A stretch of 64,000 bases of DNA from Marinobacter sp. LA51. Lineage in GTDB: Bacteria > Pseudomonadota > Gammaproteobacteria > Pseudomonadales > Oleiphilaceae. The stretch covers positions 1 to 64,000 of the forward strand of contig NZ_AP028070.1 of the NCBI RefSeq assembly GCF_030297175.1, in the 5' to 3' direction. The position numbers and the translations under genes are program-made. A model generated the notes under the pieces. That model worked only from the letters and a program-made list of their open reading frames with translations, ran no database searches and was not told the origin of the DNA. This document shows positions 10,106 to 19,796 of this stretch, one piece after another; position 1 is the first letter of the stretch; the number at the start of each line of letters is the position of its first letter.

Positions 10106-11884
10106 TCAGGCCGATTCGTCCCGAAACTGCAGCCGCGCCAGGCGCTGGTACAACTCATTATTTGCCATCAGCTGATCGTGACTGCCCACCGCCAGCAACC
10201 GGCCCTGATCCAGCACCGCGATGCGATCGGCATAGCGCACGGTCGCCAGCCGATGGGCGATCACCAGGGTGGTCCGGCCCTTTGTCAGCGCCGGCATGGC
10301 TTCCTGCACCAGGTGCTCGCTTTCCGCGTCCAGGGCACTGGTGGCTTCGTCCAATAGCAGAATGGGAGCATCCGCCAGCAGGGCCCGGGCAATGGCCAGC
10401 CGTTGTTTCTGGCCGCCGGACAAGCCCAGCCCGGCATCGCCCAGAGGCGTGTTGTAGCCCTGCGGCAGGGTTTGAATGAATTCGTCGGCGTGGGCCACTT
10501 GGGCGGCCCGGCGCACGTCGTCGTCGCTGGCGTCGGGCCGGGCATAGCGAATGTTGTCGGTGACCGTGCCATGGAACAGGGCCGGGTTCTGCGGTACCAG
10601 GGCGAAGCAGCGCCGTAACGCCGGTAGTGACCAGTTGGCGGTATCCACGCCATCTATAAGGATGCGGCCCTGCTCCGGTTGGTAGAAGTGCAGCAGCAGA
10701 TCGAACAGGGTGGATTTACCGGCGCCTGAGGGACCTACCAGGGCCAGGGTTTCGCCCGGGTGAATCGCCAGTGTCAGCTCGTTCAGGGCGGGCGTCTCAC
10801 CGCGGCCGGGGTAATGGAAGGTCAGTGATTCGATGCCGATGGTGCCAGTAATCTCGGCCGGGCGATCCTGGGACACCGGTCGGGCGAAGGCGGACTGGGT
10901 CTGCAGCAGTTCGAACAGTCGGGCCGCGGATCCGGCCGCCCGCTGGAGTTCGCCAATGACCTCGCTGATGGCGCCAGCCGCCACGCCCACCAACAGGCTG
11001 TAGAACACGAACGCCGCCAGTTCACCCGGGGATATGCGCCCGTGGATCACGTCCAGACCGCCAATCCAGATTACTATTCCGACTGCGCCCATCACCAGCG
11101 TGATCGCCAGTGTGGTAAGCCACGCGCGTTGGCGAATGCGGTCGCGGGCAATGGCGAAGGCTTTTTCCGAGACCTCGGCGAAATACCGGCGGTCGTGGGG
11201 CTGGTGGTTGAAGGCCTGGACGGTTTTGATCTGGGTCAGGTTCTCACCCACGTAGCTGCCGACGTCTGCGATCCGATCCTGGCTCAGGCGCGACAGCTGC
11301 CGTACCCGGCGGCCATAGAACAGGATGGGGGCAATCACCAGCGGAAATCCCAGCAGAATAATGCTGGCGAGTTTGGCGTTGGTAACGAACAGCAGGATCA
11401 GGCCACCCACCAGCATCAGGGTATTGCGCAATGCGATGGAGACGGTGGAGCCAATTACCGATTGCAGTACCGTAGTGTCGGCGGTGAACCGGGACTGGAT
11501 TTCCAGCGCCCGGTTCTGCTCAAAGAAGCCGGGGTGCAGGTCAATCAAGTGGTTGAATACCCGTTTGCGGATGTCTGCAACCACCCGCTCACCAATCCAT
11601 GACACCAGGTAGAAGCGGGCAAAGGAGCCGATGGCCAGTCCCAGTACCAACACAAAAAACAGGCCGATGGCGCGCGCCAGCATGGCCGGCGATTCGGTCG
11701 CCAGGCCCTGGTCCACCAGGATACGAAGACCCTGCCCCAGACCCAGGGTAATGCCTGCAGTGAATACCAGCGCGATCAGGGCACCGATTACCGCCTTGCG
11801 ATAGGGGGTGATGAATTCAATAACCAACAGCAGGGCGCGGCGATGACGGTTGTTGATGATTTGCCTCCAGAGTTTTGCGTACAC
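10106..11884 (-). CDS. ABC exporter, fused permease/ATPase (MsbA-related)
   Basis: Half-transporter of the type I exporter fold. An N-terminal six-helix membrane domain (about 20-310) is fused to an ATPase with Walker A GPSGAGKS (about 383), signature LSGGQKQRLAIAR (about 484) and Walker B ILLLDEATSALD. The sequence resembles the MsbA-related permease/ATP-binding subgroup, but the substrate is unknown. The start is unsettled. The longest frame uses GTG with no good ribosome site, while a strong GGAGG (minus strand, 11868-11864) lies inside the frame, 6 bases before an ATC codon and far from any ATG. It is divergent from the next exporter gene and upstream of gabT in the same direction. Confidence 0.9.
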   Translation of the reverse strand: MYAKLWRQIINNRHRRALLLVIEFITPYRKAVIGALIALVFTAGITLGLGQGLRILVDQGLATESPAMLARAIGLFFVLVLGLAIGSFARFYLVSWIGERVVADIRKRVFNHLIDLHPGFFEQNRALEIQSRFTADTTVLQSVIGSTVSIALRNTLMLVGGLILLFVTNAKLASIILLGFPLVIAPILFYGRRVRQLSRLSQDRIADVGSYVGENLTQIKTVQAFNHQPHDRRYFAEVSEKAFAIARDRIRQRAWLTTLAITLVMGAVGIVIWIGGLDVIHGRISPGELAAFVFYSLLVGVAAGAISEVIGELQRAAGSAARLFELLQTQSAFARPVSQDRPAEITGTIGIESLTFHYPGRGETPALNELTLAIHPGETLALVGPSGAGKSTLFDLLLHFYQPEQGRILIDGVDTANWSLPALRRCFALVPQNPALFHGTVTDNIRYARPDASDDDVRRAAQVAHADEFIQTLPQGYNTPLGDAGLGLSGGQKQRLAIARALLADAPILLLDEATSALDAESEHLVQEAMPALTKGRTTLVIAHRLATVRYADRIAVLDQGRLLAVGSHDQLMANNELYQRLARLQFRDESA

Positions 11885-11975
11885 TCAGACACCGGGGTCG
11901 GTCGATACCATCCGGTCAGTTCCCACATCATACGGCCGCGGCCGTCGCTTTGCCCTGTCCAACAAGGAACTTTCT

Positions 11976-13799
11976 GTGCGCGCCTACGCCGATCACGATT
12001 ACCCTGCCCACCACAAACCGGACTGGAAGGTGATCGCCGGGCTCTGGCCTTATCTGGCCGAATTTCGCGGTCGGGTGGCGCTGGCGCTGGCGTTGCTGGT
12101 GTTGGCCAAACTGGCGACCGTGGCCACCCCGGTGGCACTCAAGTACATCGTCGACTACCTCGACCAGAATCGTGGCGGCGAGTTCCTGTTGTGGATCCCG
12201 GTGTTGCTGGTGCTGGCTTACGGGTCGCTGCGCTTTGGTGCCACCCTGTTCAGTGAGTTGCGCGATGCGGTTTTTGCCCGGGTGGCGGAACGGGCCATGC
12301 GCCGGGTGTCCTTGCGGGTGTTCCGTCATCTGCACAACCGCGAACTGGCGTTCCACCTGGACCGTAAGACTGGCGGCCTGGCCCGGGACATCGAACGCGG
12401 CACCAACGGTATCAGTTTCCTGCTGCGCTTCACTCTGTTCAACATCGTCCCTACCCTGCTGGAAATCCTGATGGTGGCCGGCATCCTGTTGGTGGTGTTT
12501 AACGTCGGGTACGTACTCGCCATTCTGGTGGCCGTGGTGGTCTATGTGCTGTTTTCGATCCGGGTGACCGAGTGGCGGACCCGGTTTGTGCGCGAGGCCA
12601 ATGCCCGGGACAACCAGTCCAATTCCCGGGCGGTGGACAGCCTGCTCAACTACGAGACGGTCAAATACTTCAACAACGAGGCCTTTGAGGCCGAGCTTTA
12701 CGACCAGGATCTGCAGGACTGGGAGCAGGCGCGCCTGAAGAACCGGCTGTCACTGGCGGCGCTGAATGGCGGCCAGGCACTAATCATCGGGGTCGCGCTG
12801 ATTGTGATCATGGCCATGGCGGTACAGGAGGTGGCCAGCGGCACCATTACCCTGGGCGACTTCACCATGATCAACGCCTATCTGATTCAGCTGTTTATTC
12901 CCCTGAACGCCCTGGGCTTCGTGTACCGGGAAATCCGTCAGGCCCTGGTCAATGTCGAGCGCCTGTTTGGTCTGCTGGGGGATGAGCCGGCCATCGAAGA
13001 CGCGCCCGATGCCCGGCCGCTGATAGTTACCAGCGGTGAGGTCATCTTCGACCATGTCGATTTTGCCTATCGTCCCGATCGGCCCATTCTGCAGGACGTG
13101 ACGGTGAGGATCCCGGCCGGCCACACGGTGGCGGTGGTGGGTGCCAGCGGTGCCGGGAAGTCCACCCTGGCCCGGCTGTTTTTCCGGTTCTACGACGTCG
13201 ATGCCGGTGCCATCCGAATCGATGGCCAGGACATCCGCTCGGTCACCCAGGACAGCCTGCGTTCGGCCATTGGCGTGGTGCCCCAGGACACCGTGCTGTT
13301 CAACGATACTCTTTATCGCAATCTGGCCTACGGCCGACCCGATGCCAGCGAAGCGGAAGTGTACGAGGCCGCGCGCCTCGCCCACCTTGAGGCGTTTATC
13401 CACAGCCTGCCGGACGGTTACGAAACCCGGGTTGGCGAGCGCGGGTTGAAGTTGTCGGGCGGCGAAAAACAACGGGTGGCGATTGCCCGGGTGATCCTGA
13501 AGAATCCACCCCTGTTGATTCTCGATGAGGCTACCTCGTCCCTGGATTCGCTATCGGAACAGGCCATCGTGGGCGCCTTGAATGAAGTCAGCCGGCAGCG
13601 CACCACCCTGGTGATTGCCCACCGCCTGTCCACCGTCAGGGATGCCGACACCATCCTGGTAATGGACGCAGGCCGGATCATCGAGCGTGGCCATCACCAG
13701 GAGCTGCTGGCCCGGAATGGTCGTTATGCCCAGCTGTGGCACCAGCAGCACCACAGCGCCGAGGCAGATACCGACGAGCCCGGGGCTAGCGCAGACTGA
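11976..13799 (+). CDS. ABC exporter, fused permease/ATPase (Atm1/HMT1-ABCB6 type)
   Basis: A 607-residue half-transporter: an N-terminal membrane domain (about 20-320) including the stretch TVKYFNNEAFEAELYDQDLQ (YETVKYFNNE), typical of the Atm1/HMT1/ABCB6-7 group, then an ATPase with Walker A GASGAGKST (about 390), signature LSGGEKQRVAIAR (about 493) and Walker B LLILDEATSSLD. Family members move glutathione or metal-sulfur conjugates; that role is an inference here. I choose GTG (VRAYADHDYP) because AAGGA precedes it at 7 bases; a longer frame from a TTG has no such support. Its last 14 bases overlap the 3' end of recD on the other strand. Confidence 0.92.
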   Translation: MRAYADHDYPAHHKPDWKVIAGLWPYLAEFRGRVALALALLVLAKLATVATPVALKYIVDYLDQNRGGEFLLWIPVLLVLAYGSLRFGATLFSELRDAVFARVAERAMRRVSLRVFRHLHNRELAFHLDRKTGGLARDIERGTNGISFLLRFTLFNIVPTLLEILMVAGILLVVFNVGYVLAILVAVVVYVLFSIRVTEWRTRFVREANARDNQSNSRAVDSLLNYETVKYFNNEAFEAELYDQDLQDWEQARLKNRLSLAALNGGQALIIGVALIVIMAMAVQEVASGTITLGDFTMINAYLIQLFIPLNALGFVYREIRQALVNVERLFGLLGDEPAIEDAPDARPLIVTSGEVIFDHVDFAYRPDRPILQDVTVRIPAGHTVAVVGASGAGKSTLARLFFRFYDVDAGAIRIDGQDIRSVTQDSLRSAIGVVPQDTVLFNDTLYRNLAYGRPDASEAEVYEAARLAHLEAFIHSLPDGYETRVGERGLKLSGGEKQRVAIARVILKNPPLLILDEATSSLDSLSEQAIVGALNEVSRQRTTLVIAHRLSTVRDADTILVMDAGRIIERGHHQELLARNGRYAQLWHQQHHSAEADTDEPGASAD

Positions 13800-16032
13800 G
13801 CCGCTGGGCCAGCCCGGAGGCCCGGACCACCTGTTGCTGCACGCTGTCCTGGAATACCCCGGCGTCGCCGGTGATCAGGCTGAACCAGTTGCGAGCCCGG
13901 GTAATCCCGGTGTAGATCAGCTCCCGGGTCATCACCGGGCTGAGCCGGTCTGGCAACACCAGGCAGGTGTGCTTGAATTCCGAGCCCTGGGACTTGTGGA
14001 CAGTCATGGCGTAGACGGTTTCCACCTGCTGCAGCCGGCTCGGCGAAATCCAGCGAATGGTGTCGGTGCCGTCGGACGCCGGGAACGCCACCCGGGGTGT
14101 GGTCTTGGCCTGGCCCTGGTGGTCCCGGTCCCAGGGTACCTCCACCGTGATCCCGATATCCCCGTTCATCAGGCCGAGATTGTAATCGTTGCCGGTGACC
14201 AGTACCGGACGGCCGCTGTACCAGGTTTTTCCGCCATCAATGAGCCGGTGCGCCAGCAACTGCTGGGTTACCAGCTCGTTGATGCCCTCCACACCCCAGG
14301 GGCCCTTGCGTAAGGCGCACAGGATCTGGAAATCCGCAAATGCCTCGAGCAGGGAGCGGGCAAGGTGGTCCCAGTGCTCCCGGCTGCTGTCTGCGGTTAA
14401 TTTGGCATCTTTAAGCAGTGTCAGGTAGTGCCGGTAGCCCACGGGCGGCGCTAGCAAGCCGTCCTTGCCGGGCCGGCCCTCGCCCCGATTCCGGAATGCC
14501 TCCGGGCTGCCGCCGATGGCGTGGTTGGCCACCAGCGCCAGCGTGCTGTCGCGATCCGGGCGGCGCCAGCCGCCGTTCAGCCAGATCACATCGTTGAAGC
14601 CACCATCACGACAGGCCGCCAGGGTGTTGGCATCCAGCCGGTTGGTGTTGACCGCCTCGGCCAGTTGGCCTATGCCGCTGTGCTCGTCGAACCGGAAACT
14701 CTTACGCAGCATGGCCACGGCCTGGTCCGGCTGCTGGCCGTCCGGGTCCTGCAGCTCGCTGGGTAAGGTGTGGCCGGTGACGGCGGTTAGCCAGTCGGCG
14801 GTGGCCGGGGTGTAGTGGGCGGCAGCTGCGCGCTGGCACAGCTGGCCCAGCACCGCACCGGCATCCACTGATGCCAGCTGATCCTTGTCGCCCAGCAGAA
14901 TCAATTGCGCCGAGGGCGGCAGCGCCTCGAACACTGAGGCCATCAGATCGACATCAACCATCGAGGCTTCGTCGATCACCAGGATATCCACCAGCAGCGG
15001 GTTGTCCCGGTTATGCCGGAACTGTCGGGTGTCGGGCCGGCTACCCAGCAGCCGGTGCAGGGTGGTGACCCGGGTTGGGATGTCATCCAGGCTGACCTGA
15101 CCGGGTAACTGTCCCAGCGGAAGTTCGCTGACCGCGCCGCCGATGGATTCGTTCAGCCGTGCTGCGGCCTTGCCGGTGGGGGCTGCCAGGCGGATGCGGT
15201 ACTTGCGGCCGTCGGCCCGGTCTGAAGTGGTTCCGGCCACCGCCTGCAATGCCGCCAACAGCTTGACCACGGTGGTGGTCTTGCCGGTGCCGGGGCCGCC
15301 GGTAATAACCGCGAACCGGTTGCGGGCGGCCAGGGCACAGGCCAGCTGCTGGTAATCGACCTCGCTCTGGTGGCCAAACAGGATCCCCAGGGCCTGGCTG
15401 AGGGTAGTTGAGGCGGCACTGGCGGTATCGGCCAGGGGCGATGGCAACGCCAGACGGCTGTGGATACCCTCGGCGATCCGTTGCTCGTAGCGCCAGAACC
15501 GGCGCAGGTACAAGCGACTGTCGTTCACCACCAATGGTGTAGTCAGTGAGCCATCACTTACCGCGCAGCTATTATGAATAGTGGACAGGAAGTCAGGCAG
15601 GTTGAACCTGGCCAGAATATCCCGGGGCGACGGCACGGTCTCGGTATCGGCTGCCGGCACCAGGTTGATGCTGTCCTCTGGTGGCAGTGCCAGGGTCGCC
15701 TCGGCGTCCTGCAGCAGCTGGCTCAGATCGATACAGACATGACCCCGGCCAACCTGGTGCGAGGTCAAAGCGGCCAGCAACAGCAGCAAGGGTGCCGGGG
15801 CTTCGCCCTGCTCTTCGCTGAGACTGCGGATCAGCCGGGCAAAGCCGACGTCCAGTGGCCGCAGCCAGTCCTGGTCTTGCCACTGCGCAAGTAGCGCATC
15901 CATGGTGTCCAGGCAGGCAAACAGCTGTTGGCTATCGATCGCCGGCGTGGGCGCCGGATCCGGCATGCCAGTGTCGATGTCGCTGCCGAGATCGAGAGCG
16001 AACTGTTGATCGGAATGACGGGTCTTGCTCAT
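13786..16032 (-). CDS. recD: Exodeoxyribonuclease V subunit RecD
   Basis: 5'-3' helicase subunit of RecBCD, which processes double-strand ends for RecA loading at Chi. The 748-residue protein has Walker A ITGGPGTGKTTT (about 241), the helicase motif LVIDEASMVDVDLM, motif III ILLGDKDQLASVDAGAVLGQL and C-terminal AMTVHKSQGSEF (motif V/VI region), with TRARNWF near the end. It is longer than E. coli RecD (about 608), mainly in the N-terminal region. It is the last gene of recC-recB-recD, and its ATG overlaps the recB stop by 4 bases (ATGA). Confidence 0.95.
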   Translation of the reverse strand: MSKTRHSDQQFALDLGSDIDTGMPDPAPTPAIDSQQLFACLDTMDALLAQWQDQDWLRPLDVGFARLIRSLSEEQGEAPAPLLLLLAALTSHQVGRGHVCIDLSQLLQDAEATLALPPEDSINLVPAADTETVPSPRDILARFNLPDFLSTIHNSCAVSDGSLTTPLVVNDSRLYLRRFWRYEQRIAEGIHSRLALPSPLADTASAASTTLSQALGILFGHQSEVDYQQLACALAARNRFAVITGGPGTGKTTTVVKLLAALQAVAGTTSDRADGRKYRIRLAAPTGKAAARLNESIGGAVSELPLGQLPGQVSLDDIPTRVTTLHRLLGSRPDTRQFRHNRDNPLLVDILVIDEASMVDVDLMASVFEALPPSAQLILLGDKDQLASVDAGAVLGQLCQRAAAAHYTPATADWLTAVTGHTLPSELQDPDGQQPDQAVAMLRKSFRFDEHSGIGQLAEAVNTNRLDANTLAACRDGGFNDVIWLNGGWRRPDRDSTLALVANHAIGGSPEAFRNRGEGRPGKDGLLAPPVGYRHYLTLLKDAKLTADSSREHWDHLARSLLEAFADFQILCALRKGPWGVEGINELVTQQLLAHRLIDGGKTWYSGRPVLVTGNDYNLGLMNGDIGITVEVPWDRDHQGQAKTTPRVAFPASDGTDTIRWISPSRLQQVETVYAMTVHKSQGSEFKHTCLVLPDRLSPVMTRELIYTGITRARNWFSLITGDAGVFQDSVQQQVVRASGLAQRLSLR

Positions 16033-19000
16033 GCCATGGCCTCCCCGGCCGCGGTTTCACCATCGAACAGGGCATCGAGCTGTTCGATCAGCACCCTTGG
16101 CGGTTTGTCGGTAAAGGCCCCGGCGGTGCTGGCCCGATAGCCGCGCAGGAACAGGTAGACCGCGCCGCCGACATGCTGGTCGTAGTCATAATCCGGCAAC
16201 CGGGCACTCAATAGGCGATGCAGCGCCAGCAGATAGAGCACGTATTGCAGGTCGTAGCGTTTGTCCAGGATCGCCTCGCCCATGGCCTGGTCGGTGTAGG
16301 CACTGTCAGAGTCGCCCAGGGCATTGGATTTGTAGTCCAGCACGTAGTATTGCCCGTTATGTTCGAACACCAGATCGATAAAGCCCTTGAGCATGCCGTT
16401 GAAGCGCCCGGCCTCGGCCCTGGGACGGTCCGCGCCGTTTAGAGTATGGGTCTGCACCAGCTTGTCCAGGCGGCCGATGCTGACGTTGCGGCTCTCAAAC
16501 CAGAACTCCAGTTCCGGTCGCAGCTGGCCCAGCTCCGCCAGGCTGACCTGCTCGGGCTGGCCGCGCTGCAGTTCCAGCGGCTTCTGGATCAGCCCCAGCA
16601 CCCAGAGCTCAAGCGCTTCTGCCCAGTCGCTCCAGCCCCGGGTACTGCAGCGTCGGCTCAAATAGTCCCGCAACAGCCCCGGGTTATCGGCGATGGTCCG
16701 AAAACCCTGCTGGCAGCACCACTCCAGGACATCGTGCAGGAAGGTGCCGGGTCCGGCTCCCTTGGGGAAGCCATGGTGATCGTCCGGTAGCGCTGGCTCC
16801 GGGGCACCGGTCATGGGTTCGGGGCCGACGTCCTGGGCGCTTTCCTCCAGCAGGTTCTGGGTCTCGGCGTCTTCCACCTCACCCCGGAACACCACACCGG
16901 TGCCGCTGAGCCCGCTGTATTCAATGGCCGAGTAACTGGCAATCCACCAGTCCTCCCGGGCCTCGCGCTCGGACACCAGCGCCGGTCCCAGGGTGTCCGG
17001 ATCTGGCTGCCGGTAGCCGGAATCGGAGGCCTCGGGCAGAGGCATCAACTGGATGGCTGGTTCGCCATCGGCCACGGCGGTCAGCCACCCGGTCAGGGAT
17101 GCCTGGTTGCCGCTCGGCTCGGGCTGTTGCGCCGTAGTCTGTCCGGTCACCAGATAACCCAGTCCACTCTGGGACCACTGGTCGATTTCGGCTACCCCCA
17201 CCCAGGTGGCAAACCGGGCCCGGGTCAGCGCCACGTAGAGTTTGCGGATGTCCTCGCCCAGGCGTTCCCGGTCGGCCCGGGCAATGTCATCCGGGCCGGG
17301 ATCGAACACGGTCACCAGCTTGCCCTGGTCGTCGTGGTAACGGACCCAGGCCTGGGAATCCTTCTCGGCCCGGAACGAGGTGCCGAAGGGCAGGAACACC
17401 AGGGGGTATTCCAGGCCCTTGGATTTGTGCACGGTGATCACCTGTACCAGGCCGGCGTCGCTTTCCAGGCGCAGGGTGCGATGCTCGTCTTCTTCGTCGG
17501 CGGCCCGCAGGATCTGGGTAAAGTGATGCACCAGGGCATGTTCGCCATCCAGCTGCAGGCTGTCCTGCTGCAGCAACTCGGCGATGTGAAGGATATCGGT
17601 CAGGCGGCGTTCACCGTCCGGGCGTGGCAGCAAGCGCGCGGGCACCTCGAAGTCCATCAGCAGGCTGCGCAGCATCGGCAGCACGCCCTGGTTTTGCCAC
17701 TGCTGCTGGTAGCCCATGAAACGCTCAATTTCACGCTCCAGGGCCAGCTCATCGGTCAGTAGCCGGTTCAGGTCCTGCCAGGATTGCGCCAGGGTTGGGG
17801 TTGCCAGTGCCGCCCGGGTCAGGCTCAGCTGGCGCGGCTCCGCCACCGCGCGCAGCCAGCACAGCACTTCTGCGGCAGTTGGCGAGGTCAGCACCGAATC
17901 CCGGTCTGACAGGTACACGCTCTTGATGCGCCGTTCGGCCAGGGCCGCGCGAACCGCGCCGGCCTCGGTCCGGTTGTTCACCAGAATGGCAATGTCGCCG
18001 GGGCGCACGGCTTGCAGATCGGTGGCAGCGTCGGTGCGGGCAAAGCCGGCCCGGCCCTGCTGGCCCAGAGTCAGCAGGCGGGCAATTTCGCTGCCGCAGG
18101 CCTCGGCCAGATCCGCGGTTGCCGCGCCCTTGGCCAGGCCTTTCGGATTGCCGGCCTTGTCCTCGGCGCTGCTCTGAAGGGCCCACAGTGTCAGGCTGGG
18201 CTGGTAGTCGCCGTCGACCGACCACAGGCGTTTGGTGCCGTTGGCATCCACGCCCTGGAACGGCAGTGGCGAGCGATCCCCGGGGCCAAACAGAAAGGCG
18301 CCGTCCCGGCTGGTCCGGTCGGCGTGCTCGAACATCCGGTTCACCGCCTGCACCATGGGCCTGGCGGAGCGGAAGTTCCGACCCAGGGTGTAGGTGCGTT
18401 CGCGGGCGCCCTGGCGTGCCTGCAGGTAGGTGTAGATGTCGGCACCGCGGAAGCCGTAAATGGCCTGTTTGGGGTCACCAATCATCAACAGGCAGCTGTT
18501 GGCGTCGTTGTCCGCGACCCGGTATACCCGATCGAAAATGCGGTACTGGACCGGGTCGGTGTCCTGGAATTCGTCGATCAGCGCGACCGGGAACTGCCGG
18601 CGGATGGTGGCCGCCAGCTGGTCACCCCGAGGGCCGTGCAAGGCGTCGTCCAGGCGGGTGAGCAGGTCGTCAAAACCCATTTCCGAGCGTTTCTGTTTCT
18701 CGGCTTCCAGGCGCTTGGCGATCCACCGGGTGGCGTGCCGAAGCAGGTCAGATTTGGCGCTCGGCAGGCTCTGGCTGAAGGCAATCAGTTCCTTGATGGC
18801 GGTGAAGGCGGCATGGTCGGGGGCCGGCTCGTCGCCCTTGAGCTTGGTTGGCAGCACGGTCGGGGTCTGGTTCTGGAACCCGGCCTTGTCCAGGCCGTTC
18901 GGCACCAGCGTGTCGGAGGCCTGCCAGTCCAGCAGGGTATCCCAGGTCGCAACCATCGCTTTCTTGCTGCCGCCGTGCAGGCGCTTGGCCTTCTGCAGGT

Positions 19001-19796
19001 CATCCAGCAGCTCCAGAACCTCGTCTTTCCAGCTGGCCCAGGGATAGTCTTTTAGCTGCTGGGCCCTATCCCGGCGCTGGCGCTGGACCGCTTCGATGAC
19101 CGCCTTCACGTCGCCCTCGGAAGCGGCCAACTGCTCGGCCTCGGTCAGCAGATTGCGAACCGCCAGGCGCAGCTCGCCCGGGGTTTTCCAATGGCCGAGC
19201 ACATCGTCCACCAGCGCTGGCGGCAGCGGGTAGATGAAGGTGCGCCAGTAATCCCGGGCCACCTCGTCCAGCAGGTCGCTCTGGTCGGTTTCCAGGGTCA
19301 GTTTGAACAGGCTGCCACTGTCGAACGCGTGCTCACTCAGCATGCGGTTACACCAGCCGTGAATGGTGGACACCGCGGCCTCGTCCATCCACTCCGCGGC
19401 CAGCAGCAGTTTCTTGCGGCAGTCCGGCCAGGACGACGGATCCGGATAGCTCTGGTCCCGGAGCTGGTAAATCAGCGCGGTTTCCGGCGACGCCGTGGCC
19501 GCATCGGCGGTGTCGGAGAACACTTCGGCGGCCTGGGTCAGCCGGGTGCGGATGCGGTCTCGCAGTTCCTTGGTGGCGGCGTCGGTAAAGGTCACCACCA
19601 GCAGATTGGGCGGCAGCATGCCCTGGGCCAGCGGGCTGTCCGCCGGTTGCTGGTGACCGAGCACCAGGCGCACGTACAGGATGGCAATGGTGAAGGTCTT
19701 GCCGGTACCGGCGCTGGCCTCAATCAGGGTGCTACCGTGCAGCGGCAGGGTTAACGGATCCAGGTTCGGATTGCGCGTCATGGTGTCGGTGCTCAT
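16029..19796 (-). CDS. recB: Exodeoxyribonuclease V subunit RecB
   Basis: 3'-5' helicase and nuclease subunit of RecBCD. The 1255-residue protein starts with a superfamily 1 helicase: Walker A EASAGTGKTFT near 26-37, LIDEFQDTDPVQYRIF, GDPKQAIYGFRGAD and ITVHKSKGLEYPLVFLP. It ends with the RecB-type nuclease domain, where GFIDLVF (Asp1141) and LDYKSN (Asp1154, Lys1156) supply the catalytic residues. A linker of acidic and low-complexity residues separates them. The start overlaps the recC stop by 4 bases, so translation is probably coupled. Confidence 0.96.
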   Translation of the reverse strand: MSTDTMTRNPNLDPLTLPLHGSTLIEASAGTGKTFTIAILYVRLVLGHQQPADSPLAQGMLPPNLLVVTFTDAATKELRDRIRTRLTQAAEVFSDTADAATASPETALIYQLRDQSYPDPSSWPDCRKKLLLAAEWMDEAAVSTIHGWCNRMLSEHAFDSGSLFKLTLETDQSDLLDEVARDYWRTFIYPLPPALVDDVLGHWKTPGELRLAVRNLLTEAEQLAASEGDVKAVIEAVQRQRRDRAQQLKDYPWASWKDEVLELLDDLQKAKRLHGGSKKAMVATWDTLLDWQASDTLVPNGLDKAGFQNQTPTVLPTKLKGDEPAPDHAAFTAIKELIAFSQSLPSAKSDLLRHATRWIAKRLEAEKQKRSEMGFDDLLTRLDDALHGPRGDQLAATIRRQFPVALIDEFQDTDPVQYRIFDRVYRVADNDANSCLLMIGDPKQAIYGFRGADIYTYLQARQGARERTYTLGRNFRSARPMVQAVNRMFEHADRTSRDGAFLFGPGDRSPLPFQGVDANGTKRLWSVDGDYQPSLTLWALQSSAEDKAGNPKGLAKGAATADLAEACGSEIARLLTLGQQGRAGFARTDAATDLQAVRPGDIAILVNNRTEAGAVRAALAERRIKSVYLSDRDSVLTSPTAAEVLCWLRAVAEPRQLSLTRAALATPTLAQSWQDLNRLLTDELALEREIERFMGYQQQWQNQGVLPMLRSLLMDFEVPARLLPRPDGERRLTDILHIAELLQQDSLQLDGEHALVHHFTQILRAADEEDEHRTLRLESDAGLVQVITVHKSKGLEYPLVFLPFGTSFRAEKDSQAWVRYHDDQGKLVTVFDPGPDDIARADRERLGEDIRKLYVALTRARFATWVGVAEIDQWSQSGLGYLVTGQTTAQQPEPSGNQASLTGWLTAVADGEPAIQLMPLPEASDSGYRQPDPDTLGPALVSEREAREDWWIASYSAIEYSGLSGTGVVFRGEVEDAETQNLLEESAQDVGPEPMTGAPEPALPDDHHGFPKGAGPGTFLHDVLEWCCQQGFRTIADNPGLLRDYLSRRCSTRGWSDWAEALELWVLGLIQKPLELQRGQPEQVSLAELGQLRPELEFWFESRNVSIGRLDKLVQTHTLNGADRPRAEAGRFNGMLKGFIDLVFEHNGQYYVLDYKSNALGDSDSAYTDQAMGEAILDKRYDLQYVLYLLALHRLLSARLPDYDYDQHVGGAVYLFLRGYRASTAGAFTDKPPRVLIEQLDALFDGETAAGEAMA

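Noticed and set aside
8889..10175. Plus-strand open frame of 428 codons opposite gabT
   Set aside because: gabT has all active-site residues on the other strand; this frame has no recognisable domain.
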